Shown here in pieces: positions 1 to 7,966 of a stretch of 12,764 nt of DNA. The first letter of the stretch is position 1. Every line of letters starts with the position of its first letter. Origin of the DNA: an uncultured Kangiella sp. (GTDB taxonomy: Bacteria > Pseudomonadota > Gammaproteobacteria > Enterobacterales > DSM-103792); NCBI GenBank assembly GCA_946481205.1, contig CAMLNB010000097.1, forward strand, positions 1 through 12,764, in the 5' to 3' direction. The notes under the pieces are model-generated. The model was given only the letters and a program-made list of their open reading frames with translations. It was not told the DNA's origin and did no database searches. The position numbers and the translations under genes are program-made.

Positions 1-54
1 CGTTCGATCGAAACCAACAACGCCATCACCCAAACCATCATTCAGATCCGGTAA
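1..54 (+). CDS. flgE: FlgE flagellar hook protein, C-terminal end only (partial)
   Basis: The first 17 codons of the window read RSIETNNAITQTIIQIR and then stop (TAA at 52-54). This matches the C-terminal helix of hook/rod family proteins, where a run of the type S-x-x-x-x-I-x-Q-x-I-I-x-x-R/K closes FlgE. The position immediately before flgF is the conserved place for flgE. The rest of the gene lies upstream of the window. FlgE polymerises into the universal-joint hook outside the cell. The identification rests on a short tail plus synteny. Confidence 0.8.
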   Translation, partial: RSIETNNAITQTIIQIR

Positions 55-60
55 CGGGCC

Positions 61-798
61 ATGGATCGACTTCTCTATATCGCAATGACCGGGGCCAGGG
101 AAATGACACTCGCCCAGGCCAAGTCTGCCAATAATCTGGCCAACACCGGCACCACCGGCTTCAAGGCCGATCTGGCCCAGGCTCGCGCGATGCCGATCTT
201 TGGCCAGGGCTTGCCCAGTCGTGCATTCGTGATGACGGAGCGGCCGGGCACCGATTTCGATTACGGCAGTTTGATCACCACCGGCAACGATCTGGACGTG
301 GCGATCAAGGGCGACGGTTTTCTTGCCGTGCAGGATGCCAATGGTGGTGAGGCGTACACCCGAGCCGGTGAGTTTCGGATCAACGCGGCGGGTTTTCTGG
401 AAACGTCCGGTGGTCGTTTGGTGCTCGGTAACGGCGGGCCGATACAGATTCCGGCCAACGAAAAAGTGGATATCGGCGCCGACGGGACCGTCAGCGTCAG
501 GCCGCAAGGCGCGCCGGCCAATGCTGTTGTCGTGCTTGATCGCTTGCGGCTGGTCAATCCGGACCTGAGCAGCCTGCGCAAAGGTGAAGACGGTTTGTTC
601 CGGCAAGAGAACGGCGCGTCCGCGCTTCCCGATGCCAACGTGCAAGTGGTGCAAGGCGCGCTGGAGTCCAGCAACGTCAATGCGGTGGAAGAGATGGTCG
701 ACATGATCACGCTGGCGCGTCAGTTTGAAGTCAACGTCAAGATGATGCGGCTCAGTGAAGACAACGACGCGTCGTTGGAACGATTAATGCAGATTTAA
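61..798 (+). CDS. flgF: FlgF, proximal rod protein of the flagellar basal body
   Basis: This 245-residue protein is close to the usual FlgF length of about 250. FlgF is exported by the flagellar type III system and forms part of the proximal rod in the periplasm, next to FlgB, FlgC and FlgG. The N-terminal rod domain has the conserved ANNLANT segment at residues 23-29, followed by TTGFKAD. A middle hook/rod core contains GDGFLAV and YTRAGEF. The C-terminal helix starts at GALESSNVNAVEEMVDMI (about residues 199-216) and ends LERLMQI. The start lies 6 bases after the flgE stop with no clear ribosome binding site, so translation is probably coupled to flgE. FlgG is the nearest alternative, but FlgG is the next gene and this protein starts with the FlgF-type MDRLLYIAMTGA. 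Confidence 0.96.
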   Translation: MDRLLYIAMTGAREMTLAQAKSANNLANTGTTGFKADLAQARAMPIFGQGLPSRAFVMTERPGTDFDYGSLITTGNDLDVAIKGDGFLAVQDANGGEAYTRAGEFRINAAGFLETSGGRLVLGNGGPIQIPANEKVDIGADGTVSVRPQGAPANAVVVLDRLRLVNPDLSSLRKGEDGLFRQENGASALPDANVQVVQGALESSNVNAVEEMVDMITLARQFEVNVKMMRLSEDNDASLERLMQI

Positions 799-893
799 CG
801 AGTAGAGCAGAATTAGCACGTAGCGACGTGGTGTTTGCCGCCACGCTGTAACGAAACAAGCAGCAGAGGAGCCAAACCGGCTCATTGCTTGAC

Positions 894-899
894 GAGGAG
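894..899 (+). promoter_or_regulatory. Ribosome binding site of flgG
   Basis: GAGGAG lies 6 bases before ATG 906. An in-frame TTG at 885 would add seven residues and put this purine run inside the gene. The site therefore decides the start in favour of ATG 906, which also gives the normal FlgG N-terminus. Confidence 0.8.
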
Positions 900-905
900 T
901 CAACC

Positions 906-1694
906 ATGCACCCAGCCCTGTGGATCAGCAAGACGGGCCTTGATGCGCAGCAGACGGATCTGAGCGTCATTTCGCACAACCTGGCGAACGTCAGCACCGT
1001 TGGCTTCAAGAAGAATCGCGCGGTGTTCGAAGATCTGCTGTATCAGAACATCCGCCAGCCCGGTGCGGCGACCACGCAGAACTCGACCTTGCCAACCGGC
1101 TTGATGCTTGGCACCGGTGTCAAAACGGTGGCGAACCCGAAGCAGTTCACTCAGGGCTCGATACAGATCACCGAGAATGCGCTGGACATGTCGATTCAAG
1201 GGCGCGGGTTCTTTCAGATTACGATGCCGGATGGCAGCACCGCTTACACCCGGGCTGGCAATTTTCAGCTGAATCAGAATGGTGAAGTGGTGACGGCAGG
1301 CGAGGGCTATTTGCTCAGTCCTGCTATCGCGGTACCACAAGATGCGCAGAGCTTTACCGTAGGCCTTGATGGCACGGTGTCGGTGTCCTTGCAAGGGCAG
1401 GCAGCGCCGACTGTCATCGGCAATATCACGGTCGCTGACTTCATCAATCCCGCTGGCTTGCAGCCGGCTGGTGACAACCTGTTCATCGAAACACTGGCCA
1501 GCGGCGCACCGATTGTCGGTACGCCGGGGCTGACCGGGCTTGGCACCATTCGTGGAGGCACATTGGAAAGCTCCAACGTCAACACGGTGGAAGAGTTGGT
1601 CAACATGATCGAAACCCAACGTGCCTATGAAATGAACGCGAAAGTCATTTCAACCGTCGATCAAATGCTGCAGTACGTCAGTCAGACGCTGTAA
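906..1694 (+). CDS. flgG: FlgG, distal rod protein of the flagellar basal body
   Basis: With the ATG at 906 the protein has 262 residues, against 260 in E. coli. FlgG builds the stiff distal rod that crosses the periplasm through the P and L rings. Visible features are the rod signature SHNLANVSTVGFKK (residues 23-36) and the FlgG-specific insert at about residues 46-65, which contains YQNIRQPGA and TLPTG and distinguishes the straight rod from the bendable hook protein. The core motifs are GRGFFQI and YTRAGNFQ. The C-terminal helix begins GGTLESSNVNTVEELVNMIETQRAYEMNAK and ends MLQYVSQTL. The gene follows flgF after a 107-base gap, the widest gap before flgK. Confidence 0.97.
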   Translation: MHPALWISKTGLDAQQTDLSVISHNLANVSTVGFKKNRAVFEDLLYQNIRQPGAATTQNSTLPTGLMLGTGVKTVANPKQFTQGSIQITENALDMSIQGRGFFQITMPDGSTAYTRAGNFQLNQNGEVVTAGEGYLLSPAIAVPQDAQSFTVGLDGTVSVSLQGQAAPTVIGNITVADFINPAGLQPAGDNLFIETLASGAPIVGTPGLTGLGTIRGGTLESSNVNTVEELVNMIETQRAYEMNAKVISTVDQMLQYVSQTL

Positions 1695-1705
1695 GAGCCG
1701 GGACG

Positions 1706-1736
1706 CTGACATGAACCGGAAACCTGACATGAACCG
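1706..1736 (+). repeat. Short direct repeat duplicating the flgH start region
   Basis: The 13-base string CTGACATGAACCG occurs at 1706-1718 and again at 1724-1736. The two copies are 18 bases apart, so the two ATG codons are in the same frame. The result is a doubled MNR start ([10 protein letters not shown]) in FlgH. It looks like a small tandem duplication, and either ATG could initiate. Confidence 0.75.
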
Positions 1737-2430
1737 CTTGTCATTGCACATGTTGTTACGCTGGTTGGCACCGATAACATTGCTGTTGTCCGGTTGTGCC
1801 GCAATGCCGGGACCAAGTCCGGATGATCCGGAATTTGCGCCAGTGTTTCCGGAGCAACCGACACCGGCGGCAGCGCAACCAGGCGCGCTCTACAACCCGG
1901 GCACGGCGAGCTTTCTGTTTGAAGATCGGCGCGCCAGCCGCGTTGGCGATCTGATCACCGTGCGTTTGGTTGAGAACACCCAGGCGCAGAAGAAAGCCGA
2001 TACCAAGATCAAGAAAGATGACAAGACCGAGATCGATCCGCCGCTGATTTTCGGTCGAGCCAATCCGACCATCGACGGCGGCAAGTTTGGTTTTGAGACC
2101 GATATTGAAACCACCCGCGATTTCAAGGCCGAGAGCGACAGCAAGCAGAGCAATGCCTTGACGGGAACGGTAACGGTCATGGTCACGCAGGTGCTGCCAA
2201 ACGGCAATCTGCTGGTCCGTGGCGACAAGTGGGTCAACATCAATACGGGTCAGGAATTTGTCCGCATCAGTGGCATCGTCCGGCCGCAGGATGTGGGGCC
2301 GGACAATTCTGTCCTATCGACGCGCGTTGCCAACGCACGCATTGCGTACAGTGGCACCGGGCAAATGGCTGAGGCCAATAGTCGCGGCTGGTTGTCGCGC
2401 TTCTTCAGCACCGAATGGTGGCCGTTCTGA
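1711..2430 (+). CDS. flgH: FlgH, outer-membrane L-ring lipoprotein
   Basis: FlgH is the lipoprotein that forms the L-ring bushing in the outer membrane around the rod. The N-terminus is a lipoprotein signal peptide: a hydrophobic run ([12 protein letters not shown]) followed by the lipobox LSGC, with Cys29 as the expected lipidated residue. Conserved FlgH segments are [51 protein letters not shown] and [33 protein letters not shown] (residue runs within about 65-220). The protein ends in [10 protein letters not shown]. There are two possible starts: ATG 1711 (239 residues, GGGA 7 bases upstream) and ATG 1729 (233 residues, nearer the 232 of E. coli). The two lie in an 18-base-spaced direct repeat, so the choice is uncertain. 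The 3' end runs almost directly into flgI. Confidence 0.96.
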   Translation: MNRKPDMNRLSLHMLLRWLAPITLLLSGCAAMPGPSPDDPEFAPVFPEQPTPAAAQPGALYNPGTASFLFEDRRASRVGDLITVRLVENTQAQKKADTKIKKDDKTEIDPPLIFGRANPTIDGGKFGFETDIETTRDFKAESDSKQSNALTGTVTVMVTQVLPNGNLLVRGDKWVNINTGQEFVRISGIVRPQDVGPDNSVLSTRVANARIAYSGTGQMAEANSRGWLSRFFSTEWWPF

Positions 2431-2432
2431 GG
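2429..2432 (+). promoter_or_regulatory. Ribosome binding site of flgI overlapping the flgH stop
   Basis: GAGG at 2429-2432 uses the last two bases of the flgH TGA stop. It is 6 bases from ATG 2439 and only 3 bases from the adjacent ATG 2436. This favours 2439 over 2436 and over the far-upstream ATG 2415, and it couples flgI translation to the end of flgH. Confidence 0.6.
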
Positions 2433-2438
2433 TCTATG

Positions 2439-3539
2439 ATGTTGAACCGAGTGTGGATTGCGGCGCTGATGCTGGCCTTGTTTGCCATCGCTGGCTCGGC
2501 ACGTGCCGAACGCCTGAAAGATATCGCCGGTATTGCCGGCGTGCGCAGCAACCCTTTGGTGGGCTACGGCTTGGTGGTCGGTCTCGACGGAACTGGAGAG
2601 CAGACGCCGTACACCGCGCAAGCGTTCAAATCGATGCTGAGCCGGTTCGGCATTGTGCTGCCGGAAGGTCAGTCACCGAAAGTCAAGAACGTGGCCGCCG
2701 TTGCCATTCACGCGGAACTGCCGCCGTACGCCAAGCCTGGTCAAGCGATTGACGTGACCGTATCGTCGTTGGGCGAAGCCAAATCGCTACGCGGTGGTGC
2801 GCTGCTGATGGCCCCATTGCGTGGTGTCGATGGCGAAATCTATGCGATTGCTCAAGGCAATCTGGTGGTCGGCGGTTTTGGTGCCCAAGGCAATGATGGC
2901 TCCAAGATCACGGTCAATGTGCCGACCTCCGGTCGCATTCCCAATGGTGCGACTGTGGAGCGCATGTCGCCGAATGGTTTTGCCGTTGGCGATACGGTTC
3001 TGCTGAACCTGCACGCGCCGGATTTCACCACCGCCAAACGGGTTGCCGAACAAATCAACAAGCTACTGGGACCGTATGTGGCGCAGCCGCTGGATGCCGG
3101 CACTGTTGAGGTCGGCGCACCGCGCGATCCCGCGCAACGGGTGACGTTCATGTCGGTGCTGGAAAATCTGACGCTGGAACCGGGCGAGCCGGCGGCGAAA
3201 GTGGTAATCAATTCGCGCACCGGCACCATCGTCATTGGCAACCATGTTCGGGTCAAGAAAGCGGCGGTTGCGCACGGCAACTTGGTCGTCACGATCACCG
3301 AACAGCAGAATGTCAGTCAGCCAAATGCGCTGGCCCAAGGCGACACGGTGACGACGCCGCAAAGCAACATCAACGTCGAGCAGGAAGACTCGCGGATGTT
3401 CCTGTTCCCGCCCGGTGTCACGCTGGAGCAGATTGTGCGCGCGGTCAATGCGGTCGGCGCGGCGCCGGGTGATCTGATGGCGATCCTCGAAGCCTTGAAG
3501 CAAGCCGGTGCGTTGCAGGCTGAGCTGGTCGTGATCTGA
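2439..3539 (+). CDS. flgI: FlgI, periplasmic P-ring protein
   Basis: FlgI assembles the P-ring around the distal rod at the peptidoglycan layer, with FlgA as its usual chaperone (not in this window). From ATG 2439 the protein has 366 residues, against 365 in E. coli. It begins with a Sec signal peptide, with predicted cleavage after ARA (residue 23), leaving [21 protein letters not shown], the typical mature N-terminus. Other family-typical runs are [63 protein letters not shown] and the C-terminal [18 protein letters not shown] 2415 lies inside flgH and would put seven to eight extra residues before the signal peptide, so it is unlikely to be used. The gene is followed after 51 bases by flgJ. 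Confidence 0.97.
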   Translation: MLNRVWIAALMLALFAIAGSARAERLKDIAGIAGVRSNPLVGYGLVVGLDGTGEQTPYTAQAFKSMLSRFGIVLPEGQSPKVKNVAAVAIHAELPPYAKPGQAIDVTVSSLGEAKSLRGGALLMAPLRGVDGEIYAIAQGNLVVGGFGAQGNDGSKITVNVPTSGRIPNGATVERMSPNGFAVGDTVLLNLHAPDFTTAKRVAEQINKLLGPYVAQPLDAGTVEVGAPRDPAQRVTFMSVLENLTLEPGEPAAKVVINSRTGTIVIGNHVRVKKAAVAHGNLVVTITEQQNVSQPNALAQGDTVTTPQSNINVEQEDSRMFLFPPGVTLEQIVRAVNAVGAAPGDLMAILEALKQAGALQAELVVI

Positions 3540-3590
3540 GCGTGCTCAGTGATATGGCGGGCAAACGTTGAGTAACGGGGACTTGCGGCA

Positions 3591-4547
3591 ATGACCGAAC
3601 GTCTGCCAGGGACCATGAGTGAGCTGCCGGATGTCGGCAGCTACCATGATCTGCGCTCGCTGAACCGCTTGCGCGCACTCGGCAAAACCGATGAACAGGC
3701 GGCGCTGCGAGCGGCAGCCAAGCAGTTCGAGTCGGTGTTTCTGCAAGAGCTGCTGAAGTCCATGCGTGCCGCCAACGAAGTCTTTGAAGACGACGATTTC
3801 TTCGGCGGTGGCGGTAACAGCGAATTCTACGAACAAATGCACGATGAGCAGCTCGCGCTGCAGTTGGCAAATCAGCAGGCACTCGGGTTGGCCGAAGTCA
3901 TGGTGCAGCAATTGAGTCGCCGAACCGATATCAGCAGCGACAAGTCGTCGCCAGCTACACGCAACGTATTGCCGGCACGCCCACCATCCGCCAGCGCCGT
4001 CAATCCGACGACATCCGTCAGCACAGCTACACCGGTGACACCGCTGAATTTTGTCAAGACGGTGTTACCGCATGCCGAACAGGCCGCCAGCGCACTTGGT
4101 GTCGATCCCGCCCTGTTGATCGCACAAGCGGCGCTGGAAACCGGTTGGGGTCGTGCGCTGACGCCGGCAGCCGGCGGAAGGAGTTTGCCGGTGGCATCGG
4201 ACAACAATGGCCACGGCTATTTCGGTATCAAGGCTGACAACGCCTGGCAAGGCGATACTCGTACGCGCAGCACGCTGGAATATGTCGATGGCATTCCACA
4301 ACGTCAGCATGCGCGGTTCCGTGCTTACCCATCGGCTGCGGAAGCGTTTGCTGATTACACCCATTTCATTCAGCACTCCGCGCGCTATGCGGAGGCGGTC
4401 AAGCACGCGGCGGAGCCGGCGCAGTATGCCCAATCCCTGCAGCGCGGCGGCTATGCCACGGATCCGGCTTATGCCGAGAAACTGATGCGCGTGTACAACA
4501 GCACAACCCTGCGTGACTTGATGGCGGAGGCACGCAAATTGCTGTGA
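3591..4547 (+). CDS. flgJ: FlgJ, rod-assembly scaffold fused to peptidoglycan hydrolase
   Basis: This 318-residue protein is close to the 313 of E. coli FlgJ and has both classical domains. Residues about 35-105 form the rod-cap/rod-binding domain (AAAKQFESVFLQELLKSMR, then FYEQMHDEQLALQLA and LGLAEVMVQQL). Residues about 110-152 are a Ser/Thr/Pro/Ala-rich linker. Residues about 153-318 form a glycoside hydrolase family 73 type domain that opens the murein sacculus for the growing rod. The catalytic acid is expected to be Glu183 in AQAALETGWG. Further family motifs are GYFGIKA, ARFRAYPSAAEAFADYTHFI and YATDPAYAEKL. ATG 3591 is preceded by GGGGA with 9 bases of spacing. ATG 3615 has its purine run only 2 bases away and is less likely. 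Confidence 0.95.
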   Translation: MTERLPGTMSELPDVGSYHDLRSLNRLRALGKTDEQAALRAAAKQFESVFLQELLKSMRAANEVFEDDDFFGGGGNSEFYEQMHDEQLALQLANQQALGLAEVMVQQLSRRTDISSDKSSPATRNVLPARPPSASAVNPTTSVSTATPVTPLNFVKTVLPHAEQAASALGVDPALLIAQAALETGWGRALTPAAGGRSLPVASDNNGHGYFGIKADNAWQGDTRTRSTLEYVDGIPQRQHARFRAYPSAAEAFADYTHFIQHSARYAEAVKHAAEPAQYAQSLQRGGYATDPAYAEKLMRVYNSTTLRDLMAEARKLL

Positions 4548-4588
4548 GGGGTTCGGTAGCTCGTGCGGCCGATCCGATTTGCTGTGTT

Positions 4589-4606
4589 CATCCGTCACTG
4601 ACGATG
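4589..4606. repeat. Dyad-symmetric element in the flgJ-flgK gap
   Basis: CGTCA-C-TGACG at 4593-4603 is a perfect 5+5 palindrome around one base. It extends to CATC/GATG if one base is bulged out (4589-4606). It sits just upstream of the predicted -35 box of the flgK promoter. It could be a protein binding site or a weak hairpin behind flgJ; no T-tract follows it. Such short dyads can also occur by chance. Confidence 0.3.
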
Positions 4607-4614
4607 AAAGCCTC

Positions 4615-4641
4615 TACAGCAATGGCCCGCACGGCCGATAA
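4615..4641 (+). promoter_or_regulatory. Predicted sigma-28 (FliA) promoter for flgKL
   Basis: The -10 box GCCGATAA at 4634-4641 matches the FliA consensus at all eight positions. The -35 box TACAGCAA at 4615-4622 matches TAAAGTTT at four positions, including three of the four strong TAAA positions. The spacer is exactly the canonical 11 bases. Transcription would begin about seven bases downstream, near 4648, leaving a very short leader before the flgK ribosome site and ATG 4662. In many gammaproteobacteria flgKL is transcribed both from the operon upstream and from a late FliA promoter, so the location makes sense. Promoter activity is predicted, not shown. Confidence 0.7.
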
Positions 4642-4661
4642 CCTGAGGCGGAGTGTTGCGC

Positions 4662-6656
4662 ATGCCTATTGATATCCTGAATCTCGGAGTGTCCGGACTG
4701 CTTGGTTCGCAGCTTGGCATCTCGACGACTTCGCACAACATTGCCAACGTCAATACCACCGGCTACAACCGCCAGCGCAATGAGTACATCGCCAGCCTGC
4801 CGCAGTTTCTCGGCGGCCAGTACTTTGGTTCTGGTGTTGAGCTCAGCAATGTCTCGCGCATTTTCAATCAGATTCTGACCAATGAAGTGCGCGCCAACAG
4901 CAACAGCGCCGCTTCCTATGAAGCCTATCTGCAGCAGGCGCAGCAACTGGACAGCTTGCTGGCCGATGCCGATACCGGGCTCAATCAGCAGTTGCAAGCG
5001 TTCTTTGCCGCGCTGCAAGGTGTCAGTGACAATCCATCGTCGATTCCTGCGCGGCAAGTGCTACTCAGTCAGGCTGGCATGCTGGCCGGCCGTTTCCAGT
5101 CGCTGGACACTACGCTCAGCAAGCAGCGCGACAGTCTGAACGGCTCGATTTCTGCTATTGCGACCGAGATCAGCTCACTCGGGCAGAGCATCGCCAATCT
5201 GAACACCGCTATCACCGCGGCGGTATCGGCCAGTGGCAGCGTAGCCGGGCAGCCGAACGACTTGCTCGACCAGCGCGATTTGCTGCTGGACAAGCTGGCC
5301 GCGATTACCAACATCACCACCGTTGATCAGGCGGATGGCAGCATCAGCGTGTTTCTCGGCAACGGCCAAGCCTTGGTCGTCGGGCCGGTTTACAACCAGG
5401 TGATTGCCCAGCCTGGCATCAATGATCCGCGCCAAATGGATCTGTTCCTGCAGTCTTCAAGTGGTGGCCCGTTGATCGACATCACCAGTCAGATCTCGGG
5501 CGGTGAACTCGGTGGCCTGTTGCAGTTCCGCGAGGAGTTGCTGGAACCTGCGATCAATGCGCTGGGCAAAGTGGCGATCGGTGTCGCGGAAACAATCAAC
5601 AATCAACATGCGCTCGGCATGGATTTGAACAATGCCTTGGGCGGTTTGTTCTTTACCGACTTCAATGACCCGGCCATCGCAGCGCGGCGAGTGATTGCCC
5701 AAAGCGGTTATGCCGGCCCCGGCAGTTTCTCCGTTGATATCGGCAACGTCAGCAACCTGACCGACAGTGATTATCTGTTGACACTCAATGCCGGCGTCTA
5801 CACCGTCACCCGCTTGTCGGACAATGCCGTGATCAGCAGCTTTGCCGCGCCCGTTGCACCGGCTACGGTTGCCATTGGCGATGGCATGACGCTCAATATT
5901 GCTGCGAACGCTGTCAACGGCGACAGTTTTGTGCTGGCACCGACCCGTGGTGCCGGCGGCGAAATGCGTCGGGTGCTGGATGATGTGCGCGGTGTGGCTG
6001 CAGCCTTGCCGGTCAACACGCGCACAGCAACCAGCAATACCGGCAGCGGTATCGTCAAATCTGTGCAAGTAACGGACACCACAACCGCGGCCTTCGCCAC
6101 ACCGCTGGCGTTGACGCCACCGCTGCGCATTGTGTTCACCTCGGCAACGACCTATGACGTAGTCAATGCGACCACCAATGCGGTCATGGTCGCAGGCGCA
6201 GTGTTCACGCCGAACCAGGATAACAATCTGCTGGCCACCGCCGGCCCGCCGGTCAATGCGTTTGGCTACGAAATCACGATGGCCGGTGCGCCGCGCACCG
6301 GTGACAGTTTTGATGTCTACTACAACGCTGGTGGTGTCGGCGATAACCGCAACAGCCAGCTGCTGGCCGCGTTACAGAATCAGGCGACACTGGATGGCGG
6401 TCGCTCCAACTATTCGCAGGCTTATGGTCGCTTGATTGCCGAAGTCGGTACCCGGACTGCTGAAGCTGAAGCCAATTTTGCTTCCAGCGATGCGTTGGTC
6501 CAGCAATCGCAGGCACGACGCGACGCCAGTTCGGGCGTCAACCTCGATGAGGAGGCTGCCAATCTGATCCGGTTCCAGCAGGCATACGAAGCATCGGCAC
6601 AGGTGATTTCGGTGGCGCGTTCGCTGTTTGACACGCTGTTCCAGTCGGTCCGCTGA
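4662..6656 (+). CDS. flgK: FlgK, hook-filament junction protein HAP1
   Basis: FlgK forms the first junction ring between hook and filament and is exported by the flagellar type III apparatus. The protein has 664 residues, longer than the 547 of E. coli. The N-terminal axial domain has SHNIANVNTTGYNRQR (residues 24-39). The conserved GQPNDLLDQRDLLLDKLAA follows at around residues 190-210. The C-terminus is the FlgK-type SSGVNLDEEAANLIRFQQAY...SLFDTLFQSVR (residues 623-664). The extra length lies mostly in residues about 355-556, which look like two related beta-rich modules ending in NGDSFVL and TGDSFDV; this region forms the exposed, variable part in this family. ATG 4662 has GGAG at 4650-4653, 8 bases upstream. 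An in-frame GTG at 4653 would add three residues and overlap that site. Confidence 0.96.
   Translation: MPIDILNLGVSGLLGSQLGISTTSHNIANVNTTGYNRQRNEYIASLPQFLGGQYFGSGVELSNVSRIFNQILTNEVRANSNSAASYEAYLQQAQQLDSLLADADTGLNQQLQAFFAALQGVSDNPSSIPARQVLLSQAGMLAGRFQSLDTTLSKQRDSLNGSISAIATEISSLGQSIANLNTAITAAVSASGSVAGQPNDLLDQRDLLLDKLAAITNITTVDQADGSISVFLGNGQALVVGPVYNQVIAQPGINDPRQMDLFLQSSSGGPLIDITSQISGGELGGLLQFREELLEPAINALGKVAIGVAETINNQHALGMDLNNALGGLFFTDFNDPAIAARRVIAQSGYAGPGSFSVDIGNVSNLTDSDYLLTLNAGVYTVTRLSDNAVISSFAAPVAPATVAIGDGMTLNIAANAVNGDSFVLAPTRGAGGEMRRVLDDVRGVAAALPVNTRTATSNTGSGIVKSVQVTDTTTAAFATPLALTPPLRIVFTSATTYDVVNATTNAVMVAGAVFTPNQDNNLLATAGPPVNAFGYEITMAGAPRTGDSFDVYYNAGGVGDNRNSQLLAALQNQATLDGGRSNYSQAYGRLIAEVGTRTAEAEANFASSDALVQQSQARRDASSGVNLDEEAANLIRFQQAYEASAQVISVARSLFDTLFQSVR
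5724..6330 (+). repeat. Two related beta-rich modules inside FlgK
   Basis: Module 1 is residues about 355-428 (bases 5724-5945). Module 2 is residues about 464-556 (bases 6051-6330). Both contain a strand of the type Y-x-V-x-x-x-x-x-N-A-V (YTVTRLSDNAVISS and YDVVNATTNAVMVAG). Both close with G-D-S-F-hydrophobic (NGDSFVLAP and TGDSFDVYY). The similarity is at protein level only and was judged by eye. The same closing motif (AGDSFTVQM) recurs in FlgL at residues 286-294. Comparable inserts are known in large FlgK/FlgL proteins. Confidence 0.45.
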
Positions 6657-6681
6657 GCAAAGGTTTGAATGAGAGGGCGTT

Positions 6682-7929
6682 ATGCGCATATCAACGACAG
6701 GTTTCTATCAGCGCGGCGTCGACGCGATTCTGGATCAGCAATCGGCGCTTTCAAAAACGCAGCTGCAACTGGCGACCCAGAAGCGGGTATTGACGCCATC
6801 CGATGATCCGGTGGCTGCGACCCTGATTGAAGCCTTCAAGAACGAGCTGGCTGGGCTCGAACGCTACAAGCAAAACGCCAGCACCGCCAAAGGCTACAAT
6901 GAGCAGTCGGATTCGGTGCTGGATACCTTCACGACGGCGGTTGATCGCATTCGCGAACTGATCCTATTGGCTGGCAACGGAGCTTATGATGCCTTGGAGC
7001 GGGAGGCATTGGCGAAGGAAGCTGAGCAGCGTCTGCAAGAATTGGTCGGCATCGCCAACACCCAGAACTCGGAAGGCGAGTATGTGTTTGCTGGCTTTCG
7101 TACCGATGTCAAACCGTTCACCCGCGACGCCGCTGGCAATTTCATTTACAACGGCGACAATGGTCAGCGTCAGATCTTCATCAACAACGACATTGCCGTC
7201 GGCGTGACCCATGCCGGTGCCGATGTGTTTCAGTTGATCAAAGACGGCAATGGTGATTTCGCCACCTTTGGTGCCGCCGCCAACACCGGTAGTGGCGCCA
7301 TTGACCCGGGCAGCGTGATCGATCGCTTGGCGTTCAACGCTGCGACGCCGCAGACGTATACCATCAATATGGTGACCAATGCCGCCGGTGAGCTGGCCTA
7401 CAACGTATTTGGTTCGGTCGATGGCCAACTGATCCCGGCTCTGCCGCTCAATGCCACCTTGAATGCACCGACTTTTGTCGAGAACGGTCAGATCACATTC
7501 AATGGCATCGAGACTCGCATCGACGGTGCGCCGATAGCGGGTGACAGTTTCACCGTTCAGATGTCGACCTCAGTTGATATTTTCACCACGGTGCAGAACG
7601 CCATTGATGCAATGCGCACCGGCAACGACACCGAAGCGGCGCGGGCACAGCTGCGCATGGCGCTTGACTATTCCCTGGAGTCTTTGGATCGCGGCCTCGA
7701 AAACATCAGCCGTGTCCGGGCGGAGCTCGGCACGCGGCTCAATGTGATTGACTCAGAGTTGTCCGCCAATGAAGCATCCAAGGTCAATGCCAAGACCACG
7801 CTGTCTTCACTTGAGGATTTGAACGTGGTGGAGGCGATTAGCCGCTTCAATCTGCAACAGACTGCATTGGAAGCCGCACAGAGTAGCTTTGCCCGGGTAC
7901 AGAATCTTTCGCTGTTCCGGTTCCTGTGA
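6682..7929 (+). CDS. flgL: FlgL, hook-filament junction protein HAP3
   Basis: FlgL makes the second junction ring, between FlgK and the flagellin filament. It has 415 residues, against 317 in E. coli and nearer the longer forms in other gammaproteobacteria. It starts MRISTTGFYQRGVDAILDQQSALSKTQLQLATQKRVLTPSDDPVAA, the flagellin-like N-terminal coiled-coil region (residues 1-46). The C-terminal helix contains SLEDLNVVEAISRFNLQQTALEAAQSSFARVQNLSLFRFL (about 376-415). The central insert (about 180-300) is beta-rich and contains GAPIAGDSFTVQM, like the inserts in FlgK. AGAGGG at 6672-6677 precedes ATG 6682 by 4 bases. The gene follows flgK after 25 bases and is presumably co-transcribed with it. 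It is the last plus-strand gene in the window. Confidence 0.96.
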   Translation: MRISTTGFYQRGVDAILDQQSALSKTQLQLATQKRVLTPSDDPVAATLIEAFKNELAGLERYKQNASTAKGYNEQSDSVLDTFTTAVDRIRELILLAGNGAYDALEREALAKEAEQRLQELVGIANTQNSEGEYVFAGFRTDVKPFTRDAAGNFIYNGDNGQRQIFINNDIAVGVTHAGADVFQLIKDGNGDFATFGAAANTGSGAIDPGSVIDRLAFNAATPQTYTINMVTNAAGELAYNVFGSVDGQLIPALPLNATLNAPTFVENGQITFNGIETRIDGAPIAGDSFTVQMSTSVDIFTTVQNAIDAMRTGNDTEAARAQLRMALDYSLESLDRGLENISRVRAELGTRLNVIDSELSANEASKVNAKTTLSSLEDLNVVEAISRFNLQQTALEAAQSSFARVQNLSLFRFL

Positions 7930-7966
7930 GTGTGGCTGAATCGACTGACTGATTCTGTCAGATCAA

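Noticed and set aside
869..883. Small hairpin GAGCC-AAACC-GGCTC before flgG
   Set aside because: A five-pair stem with no T-tract, 10 bases before the ribosome site; too short to call a terminator or regulator without conservation data.
886..905. TTG 885 as flgG start
   Set aside because: It would place the GAGGAG ribosome site inside the gene and add seven residues absent from the usual FlgG N-terminus.
900..1619. Long open frame antisense to flgG (239 residues)
   Set aside because: It is a shadow of a strongly supported rod gene with no recognisable domain. Similar long antisense frames occur opposite most genes in this GC-rich stretch.
2219..2752. Open frame of 177 residues across the flgH/flgI junction
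   Set aside because: It overlaps both conserved genes in another frame, and its Arg/Ser/Ala-rich composition is typical of a shadow frame.
5457..6068. 203-residue antisense frame inside flgK
   Set aside because: No ribosome site or domain was seen, and flgK is intact on the other strand.
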